DNA from: an uncultured Eggerthella sp.
GTDB lineage: Bacteria > Actinomycetota > Coriobacteriia > Coriobacteriales > Eggerthellaceae
Direction of reading: 5' to 3'
DNA length: 64,000 nucleotides
Assembly (NCBI GenBank): GCA_900542265.1
Contig: UQML01000010.1
Span: forward strand, 1-64,000
A program made the position numbers and the translations under genes. The notes under the pieces were generated by a model. That model had not been told where the DNA came from. It made no database searches and worked only from the letters and a program-made list of their open reading frames with translations. Below are positions 8,645 through 16,926 of this stretch, one piece after another; within the stretch, counting starts at the first letter, position 1; each line of letters starts with the position of its first letter.

Positions 8645-9538
8645 ATGGAACTTCGTACGCTTCGTTATTTCCTGACTGTTATTCAAGAAGGCAGCATTAC
8701 TCATGCTGCAAAACAGCTGCACATTACACAACCCACCCTCTCACGCCAACTCTCAGATCTTGAACGCGAACTCGGGCGACCGCTTTTTAACCGCATTCAT
8801 ACCGGTATTACGCCCACTGAATATGGCGTCATGCTTGCCCGTTACGCAGAATCCATTATTGCGCTCACTGATAAAGCAGAGGCAGACATTAAGCTTCTCT
8901 CTCAAACCGTTTCAGGCAGTGTGCATATTGCTTGCGGAGAGACAAGTGCGGTTGAGCAAATTGCTGATGCCATGATAGCTACCCGAAAAGCATATCCTGA
9001 GATCACCTTTGAACTCTACAGTGGTACAACATCAGATTTAACCGATGGGTTTGTACGAGGCCACTACGACTTTCTCTTAGAATGTGACGTACAGCCGCAC
9101 GAAAACATGAATATGCTGTTACTCGATCATCGTGATCAATGGGGCGCAATCGTCCGCAGAGATGATCCGCTGGCCTCGCTTACTTACGTGCGACCCGAAG
9201 ACCTTATCGGCCGCACGCTCATGGTGTCACGCCAAGGCATGAAGACAAATGTTTTGCGCTCGTGGCTCTCCCCTGTCTTAGATGCGGTTGATATTGGCGT
9301 GCATTATAGCCTCGCAACCAATACTAAATTCTTAGCCCACAAAGGAGTCGGGGTGGTGATCACCTATGAGAACCTTATTACCAGTGATACTGGTAATACT
9401 TATGACACCACATCCGACCTCACCTTCATTCCACTTGATCCTCCTCTTGAAGCCCAGCACGGTCTCCTTTGGAAAAAGGCTCTTCTCAGCCGTCAAGCGC
9501 AAGCGTTTTTGGATATCTTGCAAGCACAGGCTCACTAA
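8645..9538 (+). CDS. LysR-family transcriptional regulator
   Basis: A 297-residue LysR regulator with an N-terminal winged helix (MELRTLRYFLTVIQEGSITH, then AAKQLHITQPTLSRQLSDLE) and a C-terminal substrate-binding fold. ATG 8645 is preceded by AAAGG at a suitable distance; the upstream extension of 18 residues is atypical. It follows the TetR gene on the same strand and ends in a 4-nt overlap with the convergent hydrolase gene. The target is unknown; the hydrolase and its promoter inverted repeat are candidates. Confidence 0.88.
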   Translation: MELRTLRYFLTVIQEGSITHAAKQLHITQPTLSRQLSDLERELGRPLFNRIHTGITPTEYGVMLARYAESIIALTDKAEADIKLLSQTVSGSVHIACGETSAVEQIADAMIATRKAYPEITFELYSGTTSDLTDGFVRGHYDFLLECDVQPHENMNMLLLDHRDQWGAIVRRDDPLASLTYVRPEDLIGRTLMVSRQGMKTNVLRSWLSPVLDAVDIGVHYSLATNTKFLAHKGVGVVITYENLITSDTGNTYDTTSDLTFIPLDPPLEAQHGLLWKKALLSRQAQAFLDILQAQAH

Positions 9539-10542
9539 TTGTTTGTTTTTGAAAGGCTCTCGGTAAAGAAGGTAGTGATCATATCCCAGTTGATGAAGTT
9601 ACCGTTACCCCCATCGTAAAGATCACAATGCACGGCACCCGGTACAATCACCAACTGCTTATTTGCCGCATAAGGACCTGCCGCCATTTTTTCATAGGCA
9701 GTTTCACCCATATAGCGTGAATGAGCTTTTTCTCCATGCATCACCATGACCGGTGCTTCGATCTCATCAATATAGGTCAAGAAACGCGTATCAGCATATG
9801 CCTGCGTTCCCGTTACATCCCAACCGTCATTTGAATTGAGTGAGCGCGCAGCATAACCGCGGGGTGTTTTATAGTAATCCCAGTAATCATGCATAAACTG
9901 AGGCGCGCTCTCAGGAACCGTTTCAGCAACCCCACCTGCACGGAAGCGCTCACCTGTTTGTGTTTCATGCAAACGATTCTGTGCCATAGCGCGACGAGCT
10001 TCATTGCGCGCTTGAGCAGAATCCTCTTCATCAAAATAGCCATTGCCACCAATACGTGTCATGTCATACATGGTTGATGCCATTGTTGCCTTAATACGCG
10101 GATCTGACGCAGCAGTATTAAGAGCAATGCCGCCCCATCCACAAATACCAATAATTCCGATGCGATCAGGATCCACATCATCTAGACAGCTCAAATAATC
10201 AATAGCCGACATAAAGTCGTCCGTATTGATATCAGGCGAAGCCATATACCGTGGTTGGCCACTTGATTCGCCGGTAAAAGAGGGATCGAAAGCAAGCGTG
10301 AGAAAACCCCGTTCCGCCATCGTTTGTGCATAGAAACCACTCGCCTGCTCTTTGACAGCTCCAAACGGTCCGCTTATTGCAAGCGCAGCAAGCTTACCCG
10401 TAGCATTCTTTGGCTTATACAAATCTGCTGCCAATGTATTGCCAAAGTTGGTATCAAAAACAATCTTTTCGTGTTCTACCGCATCAGATTGTGGAAACGT
10501 TTTATCCCATTCATCAGAAAGAGTCAAAGTATGATAGGTCAT
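9535..10542 (-). CDS. Alpha/beta hydrolase with cysteine nucleophile
   Basis: A 335-residue alpha/beta hydrolase of the YcjY/dienelactone-hydrolase-like group. The nucleophile elbow reads GICGWGG (C134), so a cysteine replaces the usual serine, as is known for dienelactone hydrolases. The acid is probably in the MVMHGEKAHSR region, and the catalytic histidine is in PGAVHCDLYD near the C-terminus. It probably cleaves a small ester or lactone in the cytoplasm; there is no signal peptide. It is convergent with the LysR gene. An inverted repeat at 10611-10629 lies in its promoter region. Confidence 0.82.
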   Translation of the reverse strand: MTYHTLTLSDEWDKTFPQSDAVEHEKIVFDTNFGNTLAADLYKPKNATGKLAALAISGPFGAVKEQASGFYAQTMAERGFLTLAFDPSFTGESSGQPRYMASPDINTDDFMSAIDYLSCLDDVDPDRIGIIGICGWGGIALNTAASDPRIKATMASTMYDMTRIGGNGYFDEEDSAQARNEARRAMAQNRLHETQTGERFRAGGVAETVPESAPQFMHDYWDYYKTPRGYAARSLNSNDGWDVTGTQAYADTRFLTYIDEIEAPVMVMHGEKAHSRYMGETAYEKMAAGPYAANKQLVIVPGAVHCDLYDGGNGNFINWDMITTFFTESLSKTNN

Positions 10543-10610
10543 AATTGCACCATCTCATTTCTTGTCGTGTCTCAAGCATTAATCCCATTGTGAAGATCCA
10601 ACAATCTATG

Positions 10611-10629
10611 TGCAATTACCTATATTGCA
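10611..10629. promoter_or_regulatory. Inverted repeat TGCAAT-N7-ATTGCA
   Basis: Perfect 6-nt arms with a 7-nt spacer, about 70 nt upstream of the hydrolase start, in the 312-nt spacer (10543-10854) between divergent genes. The form fits a LysR-type T-N11-A box. I see nothing else definite in this spacer. Confidence 0.35.
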
Positions 10630-10854
10630 TAATCTACTATAGCTTTTAGGCATATCCAGTCGAGATGGGAATGCCTATCACTTTTGCTGAGTTGAGTACT
10701 GATATAAACGCTAATGCCTTACCCCGCTTGCGTTATTGCACGAGATTTTTATAATAGTTCCTACAAACGACAATGTGTCTCTTAGTAATATATACGTTGG
10801 TTACCGTACTGAGACTGCAAGAAAAAATCGTATTTTACCGAGGAGCCCCATCGC

Positions 10855-11994
10855 ATGGAATATAGAAATCTGGGCAAAACAGGTCTTAGCGTAAGCGAAA
10901 TTGGATTTGGTCCTGAATGGATGACAGGAACGCCGGAAGAAACGCGTGCAATTGCTGAAACGCTACGCAAGGCAGGAGTGAATTATCTGGACTGCTGGAT
11001 GCCTGATCCTCATATTCGCGCGAACCTTGGTTATGCCATGAAAGATCATACTGATGAGTGGATTGTCCAAGGGCATATCGGTGCATGTTGGGTTGACGGT
11101 CAATATCTACGCAGTCGCGATGTGGCGCTCGTAAAAGCCGCCTTCGAAGATGAACTTGAGCTTTTGGGTGTTGACCATTTCGAAGTAGGCATGATGCATT
11201 ATATCGATAGCGTGGAAGAATTCCGCGCATGTTTAGAGGGCTCCTATTACGAATATGTACAAGAGCTGTTGCGTGCTGGAACCATCCGCCACGTTGGCCT
11301 TTCGACACACAACCCTGAAGTTGCGCTGGAAGCTGCGCGCAGAGACGTGGTTGAGGTTATCATGTTCTCGATCAATCCAGCCTTCGATTTAATGCCCCCT
11401 TCTGAAGATGTCAACGACTTATTTGGGGATTTCGCAGAAGCAGGCGAGTGCATCGAACCTTTACGTGCTGAACTCTACAGCCTCTGCGAAGAGAAAAATA
11501 TTGCACTTACCGTCATGAAGCCTTATGCGGGTGGTCGCTTGCTTATGGATGAGCAGTCGCCATTTGGTAAGGCGCTCACCCCTGTTCAGTGCATCCATTA
11601 TTGTTTGACGCGTCCCGCCGTTGCTTCCGTATTGGCAGGTTATAAAACTGTCGAGGAGGCGCAAGCTGCGCTTGCTTATGAGCAAGCCACTGAAGGAGAA
11701 CGTGATTTCGCACGCGTGATCGCTGATGCTCCTGCCCGTAAAGCGTACTTCGGACAATGCACGTATTGCGGTCACTGCCAACCTTGTGCAGTGGGTATCG
11801 ATATTGCCACGGTGAACAAATTCGCTGATCTCGCTCTAATCCAGGATACCGTGCCGCAAAGCATCCGCTCGCACTATCTTGAGCTAGACAAGAATGCTTC
11901 CGATTGCATTGCCTGCGGGAATTGTGAGCCTAATTGCCCCTTCGGCGTGAAAATTATGGAACGTATGGAAGAGACTGAGCGCCTGTTTGCATAA
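10855..11994 (+). CDS. Aldo/keto reductase with C-terminal 4Fe-4S domain
   Basis: A 379-residue oxidoreductase. Residues 1-280 form an aldo-keto reductase barrel (start MEYRNLGKTGLSVSEIGFG). The C-terminal 90 residues carry ferredoxin-like cysteines (CTYCGHCQPC at about 303-312 and CIACGNCEPNCPF near 350). Proteins of this layout are common in anaerobes and are thought to couple substrate reduction to iron-sulfur electron transfer; the substrate is unknown. GAGGAG precedes ATG 10855, and the CCCCATCGC between them is a reverse copy of the recurrent octamer. Monocistronic. Confidence 0.88.
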   Translation: MEYRNLGKTGLSVSEIGFGPEWMTGTPEETRAIAETLRKAGVNYLDCWMPDPHIRANLGYAMKDHTDEWIVQGHIGACWVDGQYLRSRDVALVKAAFEDELELLGVDHFEVGMMHYIDSVEEFRACLEGSYYEYVQELLRAGTIRHVGLSTHNPEVALEAARRDVVEVIMFSINPAFDLMPPSEDVNDLFGDFAEAGECIEPLRAELYSLCEEKNIALTVMKPYAGGRLLMDEQSPFGKALTPVQCIHYCLTRPAVASVLAGYKTVEEAQAALAYEQATEGERDFARVIADAPARKAYFGQCTYCGHCQPCAVGIDIATVNKFADLALIQDTVPQSIRSHYLELDKNASDCIACGNCEPNCPFGVKIMERMEETERLFA

Positions 11995-12180
11995 GAGCAT
12001 AGATCCTGACATAAACCACACAAAAATGTGCGCAGGGCATTTACATGCATACCCGATGCTAGACTTCATCGTGCAGTTTGTTGCTTGGTATGACTTACGT
12101 CCCTAACAGTTCATCACAGGCGTGAACACCGAGGACTTGCCAGATCAAAAAACAAGATCAAAAGCGTTGAGTGAAAGGCG

Positions 12181-13215
12181 ATGGGTCTAATGGGTGTCTT
12201 AGGTTCTTTTCTTTCAGGCTTTTCAGGAAGCTTTAAGGCTGCAATGATCCTGTGGCCTTTTTTGTCCTTTCTCTTCACCATGCCTATCTTGGCCTTTCTC
12301 TATCATCGTGATGGCCGCTTACGCTTTTCTCAAGCATTAGCCGCATACTGCAGCGTGCTCTACCTGGCAGGATTAGCTTGTTTTACGCTCTACCCCCTGC
12401 CGAGCGGGGAATCAGGCCCTGGTATAACCTATGGCATCCCACCACAATTCAACCCTTTCAATTTTATTCTCGACATCATGAAAGATGGCTGGAAGGCTCT
12501 CTTTCAAACAGTCTTCAACGTGGTGCTTTTTATGCCGCTCGGATTCATTGCTCATCGCTTCCTCCAGATGAGACTTCTCCCTACTATCATCTTGTCACTT
12601 ATCACCACATGCCTGATTGAAACAGCACAGCTCACGGGTCTTTTTGGCATCTATCCTTATGCATATCGCACTTTTGAAGTAGACGATATTATCTTCAATA
12701 CGCTGGGTGGTGTACTGGGATGGTTTTGTGCAAAACTCTTTAACAAGGCGCTCCCACAGGCGCTGATCAGCACACCTGAAATTACCTATAACCCGGGATT
12801 TATCCGCCGGATTGTTTCTCTTTGGATCGACTTTACCCTCATTGCGTTCATCACCTTTGGACCATGGATATTTTTTGAGCTCGTAAGTGAGCTTCTTTTT
12901 GACCAAGCATTCTCTCTGTTCGGAATGAATGCTGTCCAAACCGAAAGCGTGCTCACCGTAGGCTGTTTTACCCTTGCTTTTTGCGGAATTGAATTAGTTT
13001 GTCCCTGGATTAAAGGTGGCAGCACACCAGGTGAGCTCATCGTACGTATGAGTTTCGAAACAAAGGAACGCACAGGTTGGAAACGTGTGCTGTTCTATAG
13101 TGTGCGTGGTGTATTTTTGGCCTCTCTCTTTGTATTGCCGCAAATCATAATCTTGCTCACTCTTGTCTTTTACCCCATCGCTCACAAAATGCCCTACGAT
13201 TATCTACCTGGATAA
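12181..13215 (+). CDS. VanZ-RDD fusion membrane protein
   Basis: A 344-residue integral membrane protein joining a VanZ-like domain (about residues 20-195, several helices, with the NVVLFMPLGF and ETAQL patterns of the family) to an RDD domain (about 205-335, with the GGSTPGELIVRM signature). VanZ-like proteins are linked to glycopeptide tolerance or envelope processes, while RDD proteins are poorly characterised. The start at 12181 follows AAAGG, and its ATG is part of a GCGATGGG octamer. No partner gene is obvious. Confidence 0.85.
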   Translation: MGLMGVLGSFLSGFSGSFKAAMILWPFLSFLFTMPILAFLYHRDGRLRFSQALAAYCSVLYLAGLACFTLYPLPSGESGPGITYGIPPQFNPFNFILDIMKDGWKALFQTVFNVVLFMPLGFIAHRFLQMRLLPTIILSLITTCLIETAQLTGLFGIYPYAYRTFEVDDIIFNTLGGVLGWFCAKLFNKALPQALISTPEITYNPGFIRRIVSLWIDFTLIAFITFGPWIFFELVSELLFDQAFSLFGMNAVQTESVLTVGCFTLAFCGIELVCPWIKGGSTPGELIVRMSFETKERTGWKRVLFYSVRGVFLASLFVLPQIIILLTLVFYPIAHKMPYDYLPG

Positions 13216-13295
13216 TTACTTGCTCGTCTGAGTTATCGAAACCTTGGCGAGAAGAGATTTCAAAAACATGATGCGCGCTTTGTTATCCTAAAGCT

Positions 13296-13583
13296 ATGAG
13301 ATTATTTGCTGCCATAAAGATGTATCTGTTTGACCCAGAAACCTGGGAGGATGTCTGCGATCGCTGCGGACTCTGCTGTTATGAGCGTGAAATATCTGAC
13401 GATGGGGTGCAAGCAGTCAACCTCTCTGCTCCCTGCAAGTTCCTTGATACCGAATGCAATCTTTGTACGGTGTATGATAAGCGCTTCAAGCTCTGCGATC
13501 GGTGCCATAAGATAACGCCTCGCGCTATTCTTTCCCGCTATACTCTTCCACCTACCTGCGCTTACAGGCGGCATTTCAAATAG
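13296..13583 (+). CDS. YcgN/YkgJ-type cysteine-cluster protein
   Basis: A 95-residue protein dominated by conserved cysteines: CDRCGLCC, CKFLDTECNLCTVYDKR, CDRCHK and a C-terminal CAYRR. This spacing is that of the YkgJ/UPF0260 family of putative zinc- or iron-sulfur-binding proteins of unknown role. No clear Shine-Dalgarno precedes 13296; the ATG at 13320 (MYLFDPETW) is a credible alternative start. It follows the VanZ-RDD gene by 80 nt. Confidence 0.8.
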   Translation: MRLFAAIKMYLFDPETWEDVCDRCGLCCYEREISDDGVQAVNLSAPCKFLDTECNLCTVYDKRFKLCDRCHKITPRAILSRYTLPPTCAYRRHFK

Positions 13584-13618
13584 CGGTCACTCTGTTCGTA
13601 TTCGGATATCACATTTTT

Positions 13619-13682
13619 CCGCGGAATTTGTGGCAATACTGCCATTTTTTCCGCGGAATTTGTGGCAATACTGCCATTTTTC
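13619..13682 (+). repeat. Two 32-bp direct repeats upstream of ATPase gene
   Basis: Copies at 13619-13650 and 13651-13682 agree at 31 of 32 positions. Each holds the palindrome TTCCGCGGAA at its start (overlapping the T-run) and the inverted repeat TGGCA-ATAC-TGCCA. The block ends 35 nt before the start codon of the DUF4143 ATPase at 13718, a position suited to operator or promoter control of that gene. Confidence 0.85.
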
Positions 13683-13717
13683 CAGTAATCTATGTTACTC
13701 TCCTGTCGGAGGTGCCT

Positions 13718-15013
13718 ATGAAAAGAGTTATTTTAGACAGCTTAAAAGAATGGAAAACATCCTATCGCAGAAAGCCCTTGCTCCTGCAAGGTGCGCGTCA
13801 GGTTGGCAAAACCTGGATTCTAAAGGAATTTGCCAAAGATAGTTTCACTTCTTCCGCTTATATTAACTTCTTGGACAACAAAGATGCCGTCTCTCTGTTT
13901 GAACGCAATCTCGATATAGATCAAATATTGGAAGCTATCGAGATTCAATCGAGAACTAAAATCAAAGGCGCTGACACTCTTCTTATTTTGGATGAAATAC
14001 AAGAATGCCCAGAAGCCTTATCTGCGCTAAAGCCGCTATATGAGCGATATCCAGAAATTCCCATTGTTGCAGCAGGATCACTTTTAGGAGTTGCCCTTCA
14101 TTCAAACACTTCTTTTCCTGTTGGCAAGATAGATCACTTGTTCATGTATCCCATGAGCTTCTATGAATACTTGCTTGCGGTAGACGAATCTCTCTGTAGG
14201 CCATTGGACAGTAAAGACCCTGACCTTATAGAAGTGTTTTCCAATCAATATATTGAAGCACTCAAGCGTTATTACTTTATCGGTGGAATGCCAGAAGCCG
14301 TTCTCGCTTATATCGAAACCAAAGACTTCAGCGAAGTTCGCAAAGTTCACGACAGGCTTTTGTTTGACTATGAACATGATTTCTCAAAGCACGCCACCCC
14401 ACTGCTTTCTGAGAGAATTCGCATGTTGTGGAATTCAACTCCCGCACAACTCGGCCGTGAAAACAAAAAATTTCTTTATTCCGCAATCAAAAAAGGCGCG
14501 CGTGCGAGAGGTTATGAAGAAGCAATACAATGGCTCGTTGATGCCGGGCTCCTTCTACGAGTAAATCGTATTTCAAAACCTGGAATCCCACTATCAGGAT
14601 ACGAGAATAAGGACGCCTTTAAACTTTACATGCTTGACGTAGGATTGCTTGGTGCTTCAAGTCACATAAACCCTACCTCTATTATAAAAGGGAACGCTCT
14701 TTTTACGGAATTTAAAGGAGCTCTCACAGAAAATTTTGTTTGCCAAGAACTTCTAGCAACAGGCGGAATACAAGCAAATTATTGGTCGTCTGACAGTTCA
14801 GAGGGAGAAGTAGACTTTGTTTACGCGTGTAACAATACCGTGATTCCCGTAGAAGTAAAAGCAGAGGTCAATCTTCGCGCTAAAAGTTTGCGTAGCTTCA
14901 TAACTCGATATGATTTGAGAAAAGGGTATCGCGTGTCGCTAGCAGGGTTCAAGGATCAAGAATGGATTGAGAACGTTCCTCTCTATGCAATAAGTATGCT
15001 TCCAGGCTTCTAA
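13718..15013 (+). CDS. DUF4143 AAA ATPase (AAA_14), GARQVGKT type
   Basis: A 431-residue ATPase: Walker A LLLQGARQVGKTWIL (residues 21-35), Walker B LLILDEIQECP and sensor AAGSLLG, followed by a helical/winged region and the C-terminal DUF4143 domain. Near residue 370 it has a PD-(D/E)XK-like pattern (EGEVDFVYACNN...PVEVKAE) compatible with a nuclease fold. The family is very common in anaerobes and its biological role is not established. ATG 13718 has a strong GGAGGTG; the frame runs further upstream through repeats and is not coding there. No partner gene adjoins it. Confidence 0.9.
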   Translation: MKRVILDSLKEWKTSYRRKPLLLQGARQVGKTWILKEFAKDSFTSSAYINFLDNKDAVSLFERNLDIDQILEAIEIQSRTKIKGADTLLILDEIQECPEALSALKPLYERYPEIPIVAAGSLLGVALHSNTSFPVGKIDHLFMYPMSFYEYLLAVDESLCRPLDSKDPDLIEVFSNQYIEALKRYYFIGGMPEAVLAYIETKDFSEVRKVHDRLLFDYEHDFSKHATPLLSERIRMLWNSTPAQLGRENKKFLYSAIKKGARARGYEEAIQWLVDAGLLLRVNRISKPGIPLSGYENKDAFKLYMLDVGLLGASSHINPTSIIKGNALFTEFKGALTENFVCQELLATGGIQANYWSSDSSEGEVDFVYACNNTVIPVEVKAEVNLRAKSLRSFITRYDLRKGYRVSLAGFKDQEWIENVPLYAISMLPGF

Positions 15014-15078
15014 CTACGCTTGCTTCTCTTCGCCCCTGAGAACGCGACGTGTACGATCTGGACGGTAGTCAGTTTTCC

Positions 15079-15102
15079 GCAAAACCGCCTAGGAAGTTTT
15101 GC
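15079..15102 (+). terminator. Possible terminator after ATPase gene
   Basis: GCAAAAC (15079-15085) and GTTTTGC (15096-15102) form a 7-bp stem with a 10-nt loop, followed by CCATTTTT. Weak but correctly placed, 66 nt after the stop at 15013. The rest of the 207-nt spacer to 15220 shows nothing further. Confidence 0.4.
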
Positions 15103-15220
15103 CCATTTTTGGACAAAAGAAATCATCCTTCTTACACTTACAAACGACGTTTTGGATCAGACTCGAAAGAGCACTAGATAGAACTTACAAAACTGCGTAC
15201 TCATAATTTGGTGGTCTAAA

Positions 15221-15622
15221 CTACTCAACGAATTTACGTGGGTCGAGAACTGGTACTTCAGAGTTTTTGAAATCGCGTTTATCGCGCGTCACAATAAGGT
15301 CGACTGAATGCCGCTGGGCGGAAGCCGACAGCAGCGCGTCTTCATAATCAGAGATATCTGATTCAAGCGCGCGATAACGATCATTTTCATTGGTGTCAAA
15401 AATCGAAAACATCTCGAAGAGCGTCTTCATTGTCTTCTTAGTTTGAGCTTTTGTTTTGCCGAGGCGATGAAGCAAATAGGCTACATCGCTAACCGTAGAA
15501 GCTGAAATAAAACATTCAAAATGCCTGATGGAAGCTATATCGTAAGCGAACACCGATTCAGGGAATTGGTTAGCTCGCGCAAAGATGTCGAGGATTATAT
15601 TTGTATCAAAACATATCTTCAT
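15221..15622 (-). CDS. PIN-domain toxin (VapC-like RNase)
   Basis: A 133-residue PIN-domain protein. It begins KICFDTNIILDI, which carries the first catalytic aspartate, and has further acidic residues in SDISDYEDALLSASAQR and a VTRDKRDF motif near the end, as in the toxin-type PIN nucleases. It probably cleaves RNA when released from its antitoxin. Its start overlaps the stop of the upstream antitoxin gene by 4 nt, the usual coupling in type II toxin-antitoxin operons. Confidence 0.88.
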   Translation of the reverse strand: MKICFDTNIILDIFARANQFPESVFAYDIASIRHFECFISASTVSDVAYLLHRLGKTKAQTKKTMKTLFEMFSIFDTNENDRYRALESDISDYEDALLSASAQRHSVDLIVTRDKRDFKNSEVPVLDPRKFVE

Positions 15623-15915
15623 GCAATATCCCCGTACTTTTCATCAAAGCGTTCTTTTCGAAGGTCGTTAAGATCCAATCCTTCAGGAACATGCAGAGAT
15701 CCAACAATAGTTCGTAAAGCTCTCCGTCGATTTTCGTATTGCCTTGCATTGGCGCAATCGTTCATGAACTCAGGGATGTCTTGCTCGCTTTCAAGATATT
15801 CGTAGAGCTTCCGCACGGCCTCGGAAGTTGAGATACCATTACGTTCGAGCACTTGATTCCCATGACGTTTGAGGTCTTCTGGCAAGCGAATATTCAATAC
15901 TGCAGAGGGAGCCAT
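15619..15915 (-). CDS. Ribbon-helix-helix antitoxin
   Basis: A 98-residue protein whose N-terminus (SAVLNIRLPEDLKRHGNQVL, then ERNGISTSEAVRKLYEYLE) has the ribbon-helix-helix pattern of RelB/DinJ-like antitoxins. The rest should wrap around the PIN toxin encoded immediately downstream with a 4-nt overlap. AAGGAGGTAA precedes its start. A 24-bp perfect palindrome at 15943-15966 lies in its promoter and is the likely site of autoregulation. Confidence 0.85.
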   Translation of the reverse strand: MAPSAVLNIRLPEDLKRHGNQVLERNGISTSEAVRKLYEYLESEQDIPEFMNDCANARQYENRRRALRTIVGSLHVPEGLDLNDLRKERFDEKYGDIA

Positions 15916-15942
15916 TTGTTTACCTCCTTACCTTCTCATTCG

Positions 15943-15966
15943 TAATTGCATTACGTAATGCAATTA
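15943..15966. promoter_or_regulatory. 24-bp perfect palindrome, toxin-antitoxin operator
   Basis: The core ATTGCATTACGTAATGCAAT (15945-15964) extends by two further paired bases on each side. It lies 28 nt upstream of the antitoxin start, between it and the end of the CPBP gene, where a ribbon-helix-helix antitoxin would bind. Confidence 0.75.
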
Positions 15967-15973
15967 TATCACA

Positions 15974-16912
15974 CTATACACATCGCTTCCTGAGCGAAGC
16001 AAAACAGGCGATCGCAACTACGATGAATCCGATGCCGCCAACAATACCCGTCGCGGTAGGACCGACAAAGGGATTCGCCACACCCACGAGGAACATAGTA
16101 GGCGCTGCAACGCAACCATTCATGGCACCATGAGCGAGCACGGCCGGCAGACAGCTTTCTGCTCGCAGAGTGAGCCAGCTGAACAGGCAACTTAGCACCA
16201 CGCAGAAGCAGCCCATCGCCAAGATACCGAAAATCGGCCATCCAGGATAGTTGAGCCCGTAGTTATGTCCGAGTGCGGTAATGGGCGCATGCCAAAGCCC
16301 CCAGATGATGCCGATTGCCACCACCGAAAACGTGACGCTGCGCTTTTCTAGCATGTGCGGAAGAAGATAGCCGCGCCAGCCCCATTCCTCGCCGAAGCAA
16401 GTGAAACAGTTAAGAAACGGTGCCACGAACACGAGTGTAAGTTGCACGTAACCAAGCATGCGAATCTGTGCCTCGTCCATAGAAGCCGACTGTCCGGCTG
16501 CCTCTAACTGCTGCTGGGTCGTTTCCACAAACATAGGCATGGAGGAATCAAACTGACCTGGATTCAAAAGGAAGTACACCGCGCCGCCAACTGCTACTAA
16601 GGCGATGGGTCCGAGCCATCCGGCCACGTAGTATTTCCACGTACGCCTGAAGTGCACTGGTTTAATCCACACGTTGTGAAAACCTTCGCTTGTAAGCAGA
16701 CGCGTGACCACCACACCCAACGCTGGGAAGAACATGCCTGCGCCCACCAACATCACGATGACGGAATCAGAAAAAACACTCTTTCCAGCCTCCATCAGCG
16801 GCAATGCGCGCGGATATACGGCAGCAAACCAGAAACTCCAGGTTAGCGCAAAGGTGACGATGCAGTAGGTTATCACGCGATGTTTGGCAAGGCGCTCTTG
16901 GATGCGATTCAT
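15974..16912 (-). CDS. CPBP-family intramembrane metalloprotease
   Basis: A 312-residue membrane protein with about eight hydrophobic segments and the three CPBP/Abi motifs: EEWGWRGYL (EExxxR), GLWHAP and AHGAMN, which supply the glutamates and histidines of a membrane-embedded metal site. Family members process prenylated or membrane peptides or give bacteriocin self-immunity. ATG 16912 follows GGAGAAAG and lies 14 nt after the stop of the DUF5808 gene. It is the third gene of the GntR-DUF1648/5808-CPBP operon, all probably controlled by the GntR repressor. Confidence 0.88.
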   Translation of the reverse strand: MNRIQERLAKHRVITYCIVTFALTWSFWFAAVYPRALPLMEAGKSVFSDSVIVMLVGAGMFFPALGVVVTRLLTSEGFHNVWIKPVHFRRTWKYYVAGWLGPIALVAVGGAVYFLLNPGQFDSSMPMFVETTQQQLEAAGQSASMDEAQIRMLGYVQLTLVFVAPFLNCFTCFGEEWGWRGYLLPHMLEKRSVTFSVVAIGIIWGLWHAPITALGHNYGLNYPGWPIFGILAMGCFCVVLSCLFSWLTLRAESCLPAVLAHGAMNGCVAAPTMFLVGVANPFVGPTATGIVGGIGFIVVAIACFASLRKRCV

Positions 16913-16926
16913 AAGACTTTCTCCGT

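Noticed and set aside
13619..13682. CRISPR-like repeat pair
   Set aside because: Two abutting 32-bp copies with no spacers and no cas genes; a plain tandem duplication in a promoter.
13628..13717. N-terminal extension of the 13.7-kb ATPase through the 32-bp repeats
   Set aside because: The translation merely repeats the DNA repeat, and a strong ribosome-binding site precedes ATG 13718.
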